Shown here one piece after another: positions 7,688 through 15,503 of a stretch of DNA of 24,631 nucleotides; the first letter of the stretch is position 1, and the number at the start of each line of letters is the position of its first letter. A program made the translations under genes and the position numbers. The notes below the pieces were generated by a model, which saw only the letters and a list, made by a program, of their open reading frames with translations, ran no database searches and was not told where the DNA came from. The stretch comes from Verrucomicrobiota bacterium (GTDB taxonomy: Bacteria; Verrucomicrobiota; Kiritimatiellia; UBA8416; JAIOPI01): contig JAQCIA010000001.1 in assembly GCA_027620105.1 (NCBI GenBank), positions 1 through 24,631 on the forward strand, in the 5' to 3' direction.

Positions 7688-8197
7688 CTACAGCGCCAGC
7701 CTGACCGCCGCCCCGAGGAAGACCGTATCCGAGTCGATGTCCGTGGCGTCATCCTCGAGTTGCTGCGATGACTCAAACCGATACTGGCCGTAGACATCGA
7801 GATGGAGCGGCTCCAGGATGGCCAGATCCAGTCCGGCACGGAAGCTGTAAAAAGGATCGTCCGACCACTCACTGTCCTGAAAGATCCAACCAACGCCCGC
7901 GCCGGCATAAATGGTCTTGCCGATCAGCAGATAGACCTGCGGCGCGTAGACATCTTCCCCGAAACGATCCGGCAGCAATTCGGCGTCCAGGCCGAGACCA
8001 AAGGCCCGGGAGAAATACTGAAGGCTGGCCACATAGCTGAGCCCATCGCTATCAATGTCACCGAGGTCCAGATCGTCGACCGCCTCCCAGTAATTCACAC
8101 CGCCGCCAACGCGCCACGAACCCGCATTGGCCTGCAAGGCCGCACCACCAATCAGCATGCCAACCAACGCCACCATCATCCATCGCCATGTTTGCAT
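7688..8197 (-). CDS. Exported beta-barrel-like outer membrane protein, unknown function
   Basis: A 169-residue protein with a clear signal peptide (MQTWRWMMVALVGMLIGGAA then ANA|GS). The body alternates polar and aromatic/hydrophobic residues in short strands (SYVASLQYFSR, QVYLLIGKTIYAGAGVGWIF, YSFRAGLDLAI, LHLDVYGQYRF, VFLGAAVRLAL), as expected for a small 8-strand outer-membrane barrel. It is also acidic (DLDLGDIDSD, DDATDIDSD). The start at 8197 is chosen because GGAGG lies 6 bases upstream and the signal peptide begins there; the frame runs on to 8293 without sense. It is antisense to and between prfA and prmC, with its own candidate promoter. I cannot assign a family beyond a resemblance to OmpW/YfaZ-like barrels. 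Confidence 0.75.
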   Translation of the reverse strand: MQTWRWMMVALVGMLIGGAALQANAGSWRVGGGVNYWEAVDDLDLGDIDSDGLSYVASLQYFSRAFGLGLDAELLPDRFGEDVYAPQVYLLIGKTIYAGAGVGWIFQDSEWSDDPFYSFRAGLDLAILEPLHLDVYGQYRFESSQQLEDDATDIDSDTVFLGAAVRLAL

Positions 8198-8264
8198 GTG
8201 AACCTCCGCTGAGTTGTTGACCACCACCGGTGCCGCCCCGCGTCCACCGCTTGCCCCGCATGTC

Positions 8265-8293
8265 ATATTGCGGAACCGTGCCCGGGAAGTCAA
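8265..8293 (-). promoter_or_regulatory. Candidate promoter of the beta-barrel gene
   Basis: On the minus strand TTGACT (8293-8288, five of six) is followed after 17 bases by CAATAT (8270-8265, three of six). The start codon is 67 bases further on. The -35 is good and the -10 weak. Confidence 0.35.
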
Positions 8294-8343
8294 CGCGGCT
8301 CCGCAATCGCGAGTAGCGACGTTGCGCTTTTATCAACCTGGAT

Positions 8344-8360
8344 GCGCCACGCGGTGGCGC
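8344..8360. repeat. Perfect short inverted repeat in the prfA-prmC gap
   Basis: GCGCCAC (8344-8350) and GTGGCGC (8354-8360) flank a GCG centre and are followed directly by TATACG. It lies in the 291-base intergenic gap 8198-8488, the longest in the window, where apart from the promoter-like sites nothing else is seen. It could be an operator or a chance hairpin. Confidence 0.25.
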
Positions 8361-8488
8361 TATACGGATCTTGCACAGTCTGTAGCCGGGCCGTGTGCGG
8401 CAAGAATTCGAAATGCGGCCATTTCCCCGCAGCCATCAAAGCGCCAGAATGCCATTGCCCGCCCTCCGGGCGCATACTAGTGTGCCGC

Positions 8489-9364
8489 ATGCCTGAGACC
8501 CCACCCAAGAAAGTCGTCGATGTGCTCACGGCCGCGACACAGTATCTGCACGGCAAAGGCATTGAGAGCCCCGGCCTCGCGGCAAAATTGTTGCTGAGCC
8601 GCCTCCTGAACTGCAAACATCTTGATCTCATCGTCCGCTACGATGTGGCCCTGAGCGACAAACAACTGGAGGCCATGCGCCGCGGCATCAAGCGTGTGGG
8701 TGCCGGCGAGCCTGTCCAATATGTGATCGGCGAAACCGGCTTCATGGGCCACGCCATAAAAACCGACAAACGCGCCCTCATTCCTCGCCCGGAAACCGAA
8801 CTGCTCGTGGAAACCGTGCTCGACTGCGCGGCCCTGTGGCAACGCCCCCGCCCCGTGGTGCTCGATGTCGGCACCGGCTCTGGCTGCATCATCGCCAGCC
8901 TCGCCAAGGCCAGACCGGATGCCCAATATCTCGCCTTCGATGTGAGCGAAGAGGCTCTATCCCTCGCGCGTGAAAATGCAGCCGTGCTGGGCGTGGCGGA
9001 TCGCGTCACCTTCACTCGCGCCGAACTTGGCGATGCCATGGAACCGGAAACCGCGCACTCCCTGGTCTCCAATCTGCCCTATATCCCGTCCGCCGCCATC
9101 GCCGGGCTGCAGACTCAGGTCCGGGATCATGAACCCCTGGTGGCGCTCGACGGCGGGGTCAGCGGCGTGGAAGTCATCGAGGGCGTGGTTTGCGATGCCG
9201 CGATCGTCCTCAAACCCGGCGGCATGCTCTTCCTCGAAATTGGCGCGGACCAGGGTCAATCCGTCAGCACCATCCTCCGTGATGCCGGCTTCGACGCGGT
9301 CACGGTAAAAAAGGATCTCGCCGGTCTCGACCGCATTGTCACCGGCGTACTGCCGATGGCCTAA
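8489..9364 (+). CDS. prmC: Peptide chain release factor N5-glutamine methyltransferase PrmC (HemK)
   Basis: A 291-residue SAM-dependent methyltransferase that modifies the GGQ glutamine of release factors. Seen: the helical N-terminal substrate-binding domain (about 1-85), the signature LIPRPETELLVE (about 98-107), the SAM-binding loop VVLDVGTGSGCIIASLA (about 123-139) and a C-terminal EPLVALDGG. The active-site tetrapeptide is NLPY (195-198) in place of the usual NPPY, and the GGxDGL motif reads GGVSGV. The start at 8489 (MPETPPKKVVDVL) is chosen by fit to the family; the frame is open to 8342 but that part looks non-coding. No good ribosome site is seen. The neighbourhood of prfA supports the assignment. 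A related protein-glutamine methyltransferase cannot be fully excluded. Confidence 0.92.
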   Translation: MPETPPKKVVDVLTAATQYLHGKGIESPGLAAKLLLSRLLNCKHLDLIVRYDVALSDKQLEAMRRGIKRVGAGEPVQYVIGETGFMGHAIKTDKRALIPRPETELLVETVLDCAALWQRPRPVVLDVGTGSGCIIASLAKARPDAQYLAFDVSEEALSLARENAAVLGVADRVTFTRAELGDAMEPETAHSLVSNLPYIPSAAIAGLQTQVRDHEPLVALDGGVSGVEVIEGVVCDAAIVLKPGGMLFLEIGADQGQSVSTILRDAGFDAVTVKKDLAGLDRIVTGVLPMA

Positions 9365-9379
9365 AAGCACCACGTCCGA

Positions 9380-9406
9380 AGTCCTTGCGCAGGCGCGACG
9401 CGGACT
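9380..9406. terminator. Possible hairpin between convergent prmC and miaB
   Basis: AGTCC (9380-9384) pairs with GGACT (9402-9406), with an inner GCG/CGC pair (9387-9389, 9394-9396). It sits in the 45-base gap between the two convergent stop codons. No T-run is present, so support is weak. Confidence 0.28.
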
Positions 9407-9409
9407 GAC

Positions 9410-10861
9410 TCAGCCCACAACCACGCACACCGGCTCCGCCGTGAGGGAAAGCCCGGCCGCAGAAGTCACGGTGACGTCGATGATTCGGCCGATCCAGGTT
9501 GGTTCATCCGCCGTGAGACGGATGTTGATCTTGCCCTCGGTCAGCCCTATCAAACAATTGAGCTTGGGGTCCCGGCCCGTGACGAGCACCGGCAACGTGC
9601 GCCCAATCTGCCCCTCGTTGGCTTGCAAGACATGCTTGCGCAGCAGCGCATTCAGCGCATAGAGCCGGCGTTTCTTCTCGTCGCTCGGAATATCATCCTT
9701 CCAGCGGCTGCTGGCCGCGCCAGGACGCGGCGAATACATGGCCGCATAGATCATGTCGAACCCGGTTTCCGCAACCACCCGCAAGGTGTTGGCGAACTGT
9801 ACTTCGGTTTCCCCGCTGAAACCCACGATGATGTCGGTAAACAGGGTGGCCGTCGGCAGGCGCGTCCGAATCTGCTCAACAATGGCGCGATATTGTCCCA
9901 CGGAATGCTGACGGTTCATGCGCAGCAGCACCTTGTCATCGCCGGACTGCAGAGGCAAATGCACCTGCTTCGCGATGCAGCGGTGGCGCGCCATGGCTTC
10001 CAGCACGTCCATGGTCATGTCACGCGGATGCGGCGACGTGAAGTACAACCAGAATTCCCGCCCGCTGCGCACGCCCAGCGCACCAATTTCGTTCAGCAGC
10101 GCGGCAAAGGAAAGCTCCTCAGCCGGCCGGTCATGCCCGTAGGAATTCACGTTCTGACCCAGCAGCGTGATCGACTTGAATCCCTTCTCCACCAACGACT
10201 CCACCTCGCGTAAAATTTCCGCCGAGGGCCGGGACACTTCGCGGCCGCGCGTATACGGCACCGCGCAAAAGGTACAGAACTTGTCGCAGCCATTCTGAAT
10301 GGGAACGAAGGCTTCAAATTCCGACACCGGCGTTGCCGGCACCTGCCAAAGCCCGGTCATCACGGGACGATTCGCGCCCCGCACCGGGCGCGTGAGGGAG
10401 GCGACGGAAATGAGGCCAGCGCCAGCGCCTGCCCCCCTGATCCTCCCGGACCGCGCGAGCGCATGCTGATTTTCCACCGGTTGCGCCGCGACGTCCGCCC
10501 CACCAAGTGCCACTGGTGTTACCACCCCATACTGGCGCAACATATCCGGAAACTCCGCCAGTTCGTTCATCGTAAAAACGAAATCAAACCGCTTGAGGAA
10601 CTTTTTGCGATCCGCCGGCAGCATGCAACCGCTGACAAACGTCAACAAGTTGCGGTCGCCCTTCCAGAGGTTCCACCGACCAATGCGGGAGTAGACTTTA
10701 TCGATCGCCTTCTGGCGCACCGAGCACGCCACCACGCCGAGCAGATCCGCCTCCGTCTCGTCGTCGGTCCAGCGATACCCCATCCCCTCGATGACCGTGC
10801 GCACGCGTTCGCTGTCCGAACGGTTCATCTGGCAGCCAAGGATCAGCAGGTGGTACTGCAT
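9410..10861 (-). CDS. miaB: tRNA-2-methylthio-N6-dimethylallyladenosine synthase MiaB
   Basis: A 483-residue radical SAM methylthiotransferase that adds a methylthio group to position 2 of i6A37 in tRNA. The N-terminal MTTase domain has three cluster cysteines C10, C46 and C79. The radical SAM cluster is C192-x3-C196-x2-C199 in GCDKFCTFCAVPYTRGREVS. LLGQNVNSYG and TDIIVGFSGE follow, and a TRAM RNA-binding domain ends the protein (about 415-480). The GQNVN and TRGREVSRP motifs favour MiaB over RimO or MtaB. The spacing between C79 and C192 is about 39 residues longer than in E. coli MiaB, owing to a Gly/Ala-rich insert at about 118-172. The ATG at 10861 overlaps the stop of the upstream reductase gene by one base (TGATG), implying coupled translation. 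Confidence 0.94.
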   Translation of the reverse strand: MQYHLLILGCQMNRSDSERVRTVIEGMGYRWTDDETEADLLGVVACSVRQKAIDKVYSRIGRWNLWKGDRNLLTFVSGCMLPADRKKFLKRFDFVFTMNELAEFPDMLRQYGVVTPVALGGADVAAQPVENQHALARSGRIRGAGAGAGLISVASLTRPVRGANRPVMTGLWQVPATPVSEFEAFVPIQNGCDKFCTFCAVPYTRGREVSRPSAEILREVESLVEKGFKSITLLGQNVNSYGHDRPAEELSFAALLNEIGALGVRSGREFWLYFTSPHPRDMTMDVLEAMARHRCIAKQVHLPLQSGDDKVLLRMNRQHSVGQYRAIVEQIRTRLPTATLFTDIIVGFSGETEVQFANTLRVVAETGFDMIYAAMYSPRPGAASSRWKDDIPSDEKKRRLYALNALLRKHVLQANEGQIGRTLPVLVTGRDPKLNCLIGLTEGKINIRLTADEPTWIGRIIDVTVTSAAGLSLTAEPVCVVVG

Positions 10862-11535
10862 CAGAAATAGACCTCGGCCCGAATTGTATCCGAAGACACG
10901 CCCTGGCGCGCAAGCACGTCGTAGACCTCATCGATCATCTTTACGTTGCCGCACAGGAGGCACTGCGTGCCCGGAACGGCTGGATGCGCCTGTAAACAAT
11001 CCGTCACCCGACCCGCGAAATCACCGCCCGCATCCCGTGATGTGCACAAGACGTATTGCGCGGCATCGAAGGTCTTTCGCCCAAAGGCTTCGTCGGCTGT
11101 CCGGACGCCATGCAGCACCCGATAGCGCAAGCCGGGCAATGACGCAACCATGCTATGAAAAGGTGCAATCCCCGTGCCCGTCGCGATGAACAGGAACGCA
11201 TCCCGCGCAGGGGCCATATCGTCCAACGTAAAAAAACCCACCGGACCTTCAATGGTCACCATCTCCCCGGCCTTGCAGCGGCGCAACTGTCGCGACACTT
11301 TTCCGCCCTCGACCTCACGAATCAACACATCCAATGTCGGAGATGCGAGTGAACTGTAGATGGAATATTCGCGCTGATCGCGACCGTCCGCAACGCCCAG
11401 AATCACGCACTGACCGGGCTGAAACACCAGCCCCTGCCGGTCGAGCTTGAGCACGTAAGCCGTCGCGGACAGCGACTCGCAGGCAACGACCGTTGTGGTG
11501 TGCTGTCCAGTCAGTGTGGTGCGATGGGTACTCAC
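10861..11535 (-). CDS. FAD/NAD(P)-binding oxidoreductase (ferredoxin/flavodoxin reductase family)
   Basis: A 224-residue flavoprotein of the ferredoxin-NADP+ reductase fold that moves electrons between NAD(P)H and a one-electron carrier. Seen: an FAD-binding beta-barrel with REYSIYSS (about 55-62), the glycine-rich NAD(P) loop FIATGTGIAPFHSM (about 116-129), a second nucleotide-domain motif CLLCGNVKMIDEVYD and an aromatic C-terminus EVYF. No iron-sulfur domain is attached, so it is stand-alone. The start is taken as GTG at 11535, because it makes a 4-base GTGA overlap with the stop of the upstream siroheme gene; the frame is open to 11589. Overlap at both ends puts it mid-operon between siroheme synthesis and miaB. 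The electron partner is not known. Confidence 0.85.
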   Translation of the reverse strand: MSTHRTTLTGQHTTTVVACESLSATAYVLKLDRQGLVFQPGQCVILGVADGRDQREYSIYSSLASPTLDVLIREVEGGKVSRQLRRCKAGEMVTIEGPVGFFTLDDMAPARDAFLFIATGTGIAPFHSMVASLPGLRYRVLHGVRTADEAFGRKTFDAAQYVLCTSRDAGGDFAGRVTDCLQAHPAVPGTQCLLCGNVKMIDEVYDVLARQGVSSDTIRAEVYF

Positions 11536-12122
11536 GCGCCGTCCCCGCCTGTCTTCTCTATCGCTTCCAGCTCCTTGAGAATGGCCCATAGGCGTTCGCG
11601 CCGCGCGTCGAATGTGGCGACTTTTCGCTTCAGCACCGCTCGAATCTTTTCCAGCACGTCCATGATGCCGTCTTCCTGGGTCACGGCCGCTTCCAACTGC
11701 TCACGCCATTGGCGGGCATAGCCGGCGGCGGTTCCGCCTGATGAAATCGCGAGGCTGAAATGCTCGCCCGCCACCACGGCGGGCATGATGAAATCGCAGC
11801 AATCCGGCATGTCCACGGCATTCACGAGCACCGGTAGTGCGCGCGTATCGGAATAGACGCGCCGGTTGAGCGCCTGATCGTCATCGGCCGCATAGATCAA
11901 GCGCTGCCCTTTCAGGTGCATCGGGTCGTAGGGTGCCTGCACATGGTGCAAGCCATGCGCACGGACGAGCGCATCCACGGCGGGGCCGAGCATGGGGCAA
12001 AGGATGGTGAGCCTCGGCTGGTGTGGAATCAGCCGCTCCAGCTTTTCGGCAGCAAAGCTTCCACCGCCGATCACCAGCACCGGCATACCCGCCAGCTTCA
12101 CGTTGATTGGAAACGTCTTCAT
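11532..12122 (-). CDS. Precorrin-2 dehydrogenase / sirohydrochlorin ferrochelatase (Met8/CysG N-terminal type)
   Basis: A 196-residue siroheme-synthesis enzyme that oxidises precorrin-2 with NAD+ and may insert iron. The NAD-binding motif VLVIGGGSFAAEKLERL is at about 15-31. The conserved VNAVDMPDCCDFIMPAVV follows, with the key Asp at 104 matching the catalytic Asp of CysG, and then SSGGTAAGYARQWREQLE. The protein corresponds to the CysG N-terminal half only; the uroporphyrinogen methyltransferase half is absent and must be encoded elsewhere. Length and motifs fit Met8p and SirC; whether it chelates iron as well as dehydrogenating cannot be told. It lies 53 bases after ccsA and overlaps the next gene by 4 bases. 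Its product would serve the sulfite/nitrite reductase at the right edge. Confidence 0.9.
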   Translation of the reverse strand: MKTFPINVKLAGMPVLVIGGGSFAAEKLERLIPHQPRLTILCPMLGPAVDALVRAHGLHHVQAPYDPMHLKGQRLIYAADDDQALNRRVYSDTRALPVLVNAVDMPDCCDFIMPAVVAGEHFSLAISSGGTAAGYARQWREQLEAAVTQEDGIMDVLEKIRAVLKRKVATFDARRERLWAILKELEAIEKTGGDGA

Positions 12123-12175
12123 GTCGCGGGCGCAGTGGCTCCCGCCCCTCTCACGGCTTCATCGCCTGCCGACTC

Positions 12176-14218
12176 TCAGCCATCAATCGCGCTGGTTCGC
12201 GAATCCGCTCCCCGCCGTTCACCCAGCCACCACGCCAGGCCCATCAACACAACCGCCAGTTCCACGCCCCAGTACAGGCGCAACGCGCCCCAGATGCCAC
12301 TGGTAAATCCGTAGCTGTGCAGGCCGACGCCCAGCAGATTCACGCCCCACCAGGAGAAGGCCACGATACAGGCCCCGATGATGGCCAGAATGCTGACCCC
12401 AAAGTCCCGCACGTATCCGCCCATGCGCGCGTGTAGCACGATCAAGACCCACAGCACAATCATCAGGGCCCCATTCTCCTTCGGGTCCCAGCCCCAAAAC
12501 CGTCCCCAGCTGTAGTTCGCCCAAATCCCGCCGAGCATCGTGCCGACGAAAGAAAACAACAGTCCGAAACACAGGACGCCATATACCATGCGCGCAATCG
12601 TGGCGTAGTAGGCCCGGTCGGACTGGCGCAAATGAAACACGCGCCCGAGGACGTAAAGATGGGCAATCGCACCCGCCAGCAGGCAGGCCGCGTAACCAAT
12701 GGTCACGCAGGTCACATGCGTTGACAGCCAGAAGTTCGTGTCGAGCACGGCCTGCAGGCTCGGCATGGTGTCGGACGCCTCTTTCGCCTCGTATTTGATT
12801 GCCAGAAACATGCCCAGCATGCCCAGCACCGGCGCCATGGCCAGTGCAATGCGCTGGCGGTTCATGAGTTCCATCAGCAGGGCGACGAGAATCGCGACGG
12901 CCGTGATAAACAGAATCGTTTCGTAGAGCGTCGACACAGGCGGGCGCCCACGCAAATAGCAGCGCACCACGATCCCGGCGATCAGCATGCCCGTGCCGCC
13001 GAGCAAAGCCGCCACGGCCAGCGCGCGATTGACGGCATTTGCGCGCTGCCCACCACGTCCCGCGGGGTTGGGATTCAGCCAGGTCAGCGCCAACAGGAGA
13101 AAGCTCAACAGGAACCCAGACAAGGCCCAGAAGAAATAGTTCGCCCGGTAAAAAGCCACCTCTGCCGAAACCTTGCGATACTCACCGCGGGCTTCGGCGC
13201 CTGCGATCAACTGATCCACCAGTTGCGCCGCCACGCGCGGAAGGGCTACCGGATTGTCGCGCGCCGCCACCAGCGCTTCCAGTGTTTCCAGGAATGCCAG
13301 TTCGGGCACGCTGGTTGCCACTTGCGCGAATGCGTGGTCAATGACATCGCCAACAGCCAGCCAGGCCGGTAACTGCGCGTCCGCCGGCGGAAGCCAGTGC
13401 AGAAACATGCCATTCTCGGCATGGTGCTGCAGGAGCGTCACCTGTTCCAGCATGGCTTGTACGACCGGCGAAGGCTTGCCGACGCCATGCGGAATCTCGC
13501 CCACGAGCGTGCGCACCGCGGGCAGCTTGCCGAGGTATTCCGTTACGCGCAGCGTGGTGGGCGTTTCGACTAGCGTGGGAAAAAGCTCCGGGTCCAGCGC
13601 AATGCGGGCGCGCGCGAACCCCAGGTATTGCAACAAATATTCAAAGTCGCTCAGATTGCCCGCGAGGTTCACGATCATGGCCTGCCCCGCGCTTCGCTGT
13701 TTGGCGTCCACAACCGCATACTGGCTGGCCAATTCCATCAACCGTTCCCGTGCGGGATACAGTTCTGCATAGGAATATCGGTCGCGACGCTTTTCGTGCG
13801 GGATCGCGCCAATGGCGGTGATGACGTCCGAATTGTCGAGGGTGAAGGTCGGATAGTGTACCGCCCATTCGGGATACAGCAGGCATGTCAGCAGCCACTC
13901 CGTGGCGCCGATGCGCACCGCTTCATCGCCCATGGTAAGGCGCATGCGGCGCTTGCCGTGCAACTTGAGCAGCTCGAAGCGCGCGTAGGTGTCGAGCGGC
14001 TTGATGCGGCCACCATCCTGAATGGGCACGCGCTGCAGCAGTGCGACCACAGCCGGATCAACGCGACGGACCACGCGCGTCGAGGATGCCAGCCCGCCCG
14101 GGCCACCCTCCGCGACCGGTGCGGCCGTGCCGGTCTGCGCAAGGCCCTGCGTCGACAGCGCGAACGTCAAGCAACAGGCCGCACGGACTGCTTTCCAGAG
14201 GGTAGATCGTTTGTTCAT
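12176..14218 (-). CDS. ccsA: System II cytochrome c synthase subunit CcsA (ResC) with N-terminal soluble domain
   Basis: A 680-residue membrane protein of the heme-handling family that carries heme out and, with ResB/Ccs1, attaches it to apocytochromes c. A signal-like segment is at about 10-28. A soluble domain of about 330 residues follows, with VPIQDGGRIKPLDTYARF at 65-81, then eight or so membrane helices from about 360. The heme-binding WWD motif WGRFWGWDPKENG is at about 571-583. Candidate heme-ligand histidines are H501 (WLSTHVTC) and H634 (VGLHSYGF). RPPVSTLYETILF also fits CcsA. The extra N-terminal part is far longer than in chloroplast or Bacillus CcsA. The ATG at 14218 overlaps the resB stop by 4 bases (ATGA), as expected for an obligate partner. 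Confidence 0.95.
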   Translation of the reverse strand: MNKRSTLWKAVRAACCLTFALSTQGLAQTGTAAPVAEGGPGGLASSTRVVRRVDPAVVALLQRVPIQDGGRIKPLDTYARFELLKLHGKRRMRLTMGDEAVRIGATEWLLTCLLYPEWAVHYPTFTLDNSDVITAIGAIPHEKRRDRYSYAELYPARERLMELASQYAVVDAKQRSAGQAMIVNLAGNLSDFEYLLQYLGFARARIALDPELFPTLVETPTTLRVTEYLGKLPAVRTLVGEIPHGVGKPSPVVQAMLEQVTLLQHHAENGMFLHWLPPADAQLPAWLAVGDVIDHAFAQVATSVPELAFLETLEALVAARDNPVALPRVAAQLVDQLIAGAEARGEYRKVSAEVAFYRANYFFWALSGFLLSFLLLALTWLNPNPAGRGGQRANAVNRALAVAALLGGTGMLIAGIVVRCYLRGRPPVSTLYETILFITAVAILVALLMELMNRQRIALAMAPVLGMLGMFLAIKYEAKEASDTMPSLQAVLDTNFWLSTHVTCVTIGYAACLLAGAIAHLYVLGRVFHLRQSDRAYYATIARMVYGVLCFGLLFSFVGTMLGGIWANYSWGRFWGWDPKENGALMIVLWVLIVLHARMGGYVRDFGVSILAIIGACIVAFSWWGVNLLGVGLHSYGFTSGIWGALRLYWGVELAVVLMGLAWWLGERRGADSRTSAIDG

Positions 14219-15396
14219 CGCACCCCCCGCTTCACATAGAAGAAGAGCTTCTGAAAGAAATGCAGCAGCAGTCCGGCGCTGACGATGATGCAGGCATACA
14301 GCGGCCAGTGGTCCGCCGGATTATGCACCACGGCGAATCCGGAAAAGAGCGGCGTGCCGGGCGGTGCGTTTTGCGGACCCCACGATGCCTGAAACAGCGT
14401 GTAGCCGCGGTAGCGCAGCGGCGCATTCATGCTGATGTTCACGGCTTCGTGCGATTCGCCTTCGCTCTTGGTCACGTCGCTGCGAAACACTTTCGGGATT
14501 TGTGTGTTGGGATGCAGTTCCACCGTGAAACGATCCAGCCGAACATCGAACGGGATGGACCAGGTGCGGCGCTTCATCGCCACTGCCCAGCGCTCCGTAC
14601 CGGTTGTGAAGGCAAAAGGATGTCGCTCATAGGCCCAGACAATGCTGCGTTGCGGCGCACCGCCCGCCTTGTCCACAACCTCCACATAGACACCGGCCGC
14701 GTTCGCCTCCACTTCCTTCGCGCGCGCCTGCGGCAGCAGGGACACGCCGTCGACCGGAGGCAGTGCCGGCGGGGCGCCGCCGGGCACGGGAACGCAATTC
14801 ACCTGGTACTGCGCGAGCGCGAGCGCAAAGGGCAAATCAGCCGCCGCAAACGTCCGCGCGCCGAAGGGACCCATCGCTTCCAGATCCTTTGTGGGAATGA
14901 TCCAGATGCGATCCGAAGGTGTTGGTTCCAGGCGCCGGATTTCCACAACCCAATCCGTATAGCTCTCCACCTCGTTCGCCGTCTCCCCTTCATACAGACG
15001 CATGCTGCCGTGGTTCGACTGATGAAACGTCACGAACCCGCTGACCAGCAGGAGCAAAATGCCCGCATGTGCCACCAGCACCCCAATGGGGCCGCGCCGC
15101 TGAATGAGCCGAATCATTCCGCCACAAACCTGATTGATGAACAGAATGACGAGCAGCAGGTAAACGCCCGGCAGTGGGATCGGCACCACGTCGAACAACC
15201 AGTGCACAAGATACAGCGAGTTGAAGTACTTTTGCTGAACGACGTACAGCCCGAACTCCGCCTGTTCCAGCGTGCCCAGCAGCGTCAAAACCAACAGCAG
15301 AAAGAGGACGACAATGGCCAGCCCGAACGATGACAGGAACGCAAAGATGCGCCCGGCAACCGTTGGTCGTTGCAGACCTGTGGAATCTGGTGTCAT
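14215..15396 (-). CDS. resB: System II cytochrome c synthase subunit ResB (Ccs1)
   Basis: A 393-residue inner-membrane protein that works with CcsA to ligate heme to apocytochrome c on the outer face of the membrane. Four transmembrane segments are seen: about 17-42, 72-98, 105-125 and 360-382, the last reading ACIIVSAGLLLHFFQKLFF with a His. The large periplasmic domain lies between helices 3 and 4 (about 130-355), with the ResB feature RYRGYTLFQASWG near its end. Length is in the lower range for ResB. The start at 15396 lies 28 bases after a candidate TSS near 15424 from a promoter with a perfect TATAAT. It is the first gene of the five-gene operon that ends in miaB. Confidence 0.93.
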   Translation of the reverse strand: MTPDSTGLQRPTVAGRIFAFLSSFGLAIVVLFLLLVLTLLGTLEQAEFGLYVVQQKYFNSLYLVHWLFDVVPIPLPGVYLLLVILFINQVCGGMIRLIQRRGPIGVLVAHAGILLLLVSGFVTFHQSNHGSMRLYEGETANEVESYTDWVVEIRRLEPTPSDRIWIIPTKDLEAMGPFGARTFAAADLPFALALAQYQVNCVPVPGGAPPALPPVDGVSLLPQARAKEVEANAAGVYVEVVDKAGGAPQRSIVWAYERHPFAFTTGTERWAVAMKRRTWSIPFDVRLDRFTVELHPNTQIPKVFRSDVTKSEGESHEAVNISMNAPLRYRGYTLFQASWGPQNAPPGTPLFSGFAVVHNPADHWPLYACIIVSAGLLLHFFQKLFFYVKRGVR

Positions 15397-15430
15397 GCGA
15401 AGGTGCTGTCCCGATTGTTAAAAGCCGCAA

Positions 15431-15459
15431 ATTATAGGCATCGGGGCATGCCCTGACCA
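15431..15459 (-). promoter_or_regulatory. Sigma70-like promoter of the resB-ccsA-miaB operon
   Basis: On the minus strand TGGTCA (15459-15454, four of six) is followed after exactly 17 bases by a perfect TATAAT (15436-15431). The spacer holds a small dyad (GCAT, six bases, ATGC). The resB start is 34 bases downstream of the -10 box. Confidence 0.6.
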
Positions 15460-15503
15460 TGAGAATCGAGGGCGGAATGCGGGCTGGAAATGCAATCGGT
15501 GCG

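Noticed and set aside
8198..8488. A hidden gene or small RNA in the longest intergenic gap
   Set aside because: No frame with a ribosome site and coding look was seen; only promoter-like boxes and one short hairpin are present, which is not enough to call an RNA.
9410..10861. RimO or MtaB instead of MiaB
   Set aside because: The sequence around the radical SAM cluster (VPYTRGREVSRP) and LLGQNVNSYG fit MiaB best.
14260..15333. A 357-codon open frame on the + strand opposite resB
   Set aside because: His/Arg/Gln-rich composition without any motif, while the minus strand encodes a clear ResB with membrane helices. It is a GC-rich antisense shadow.
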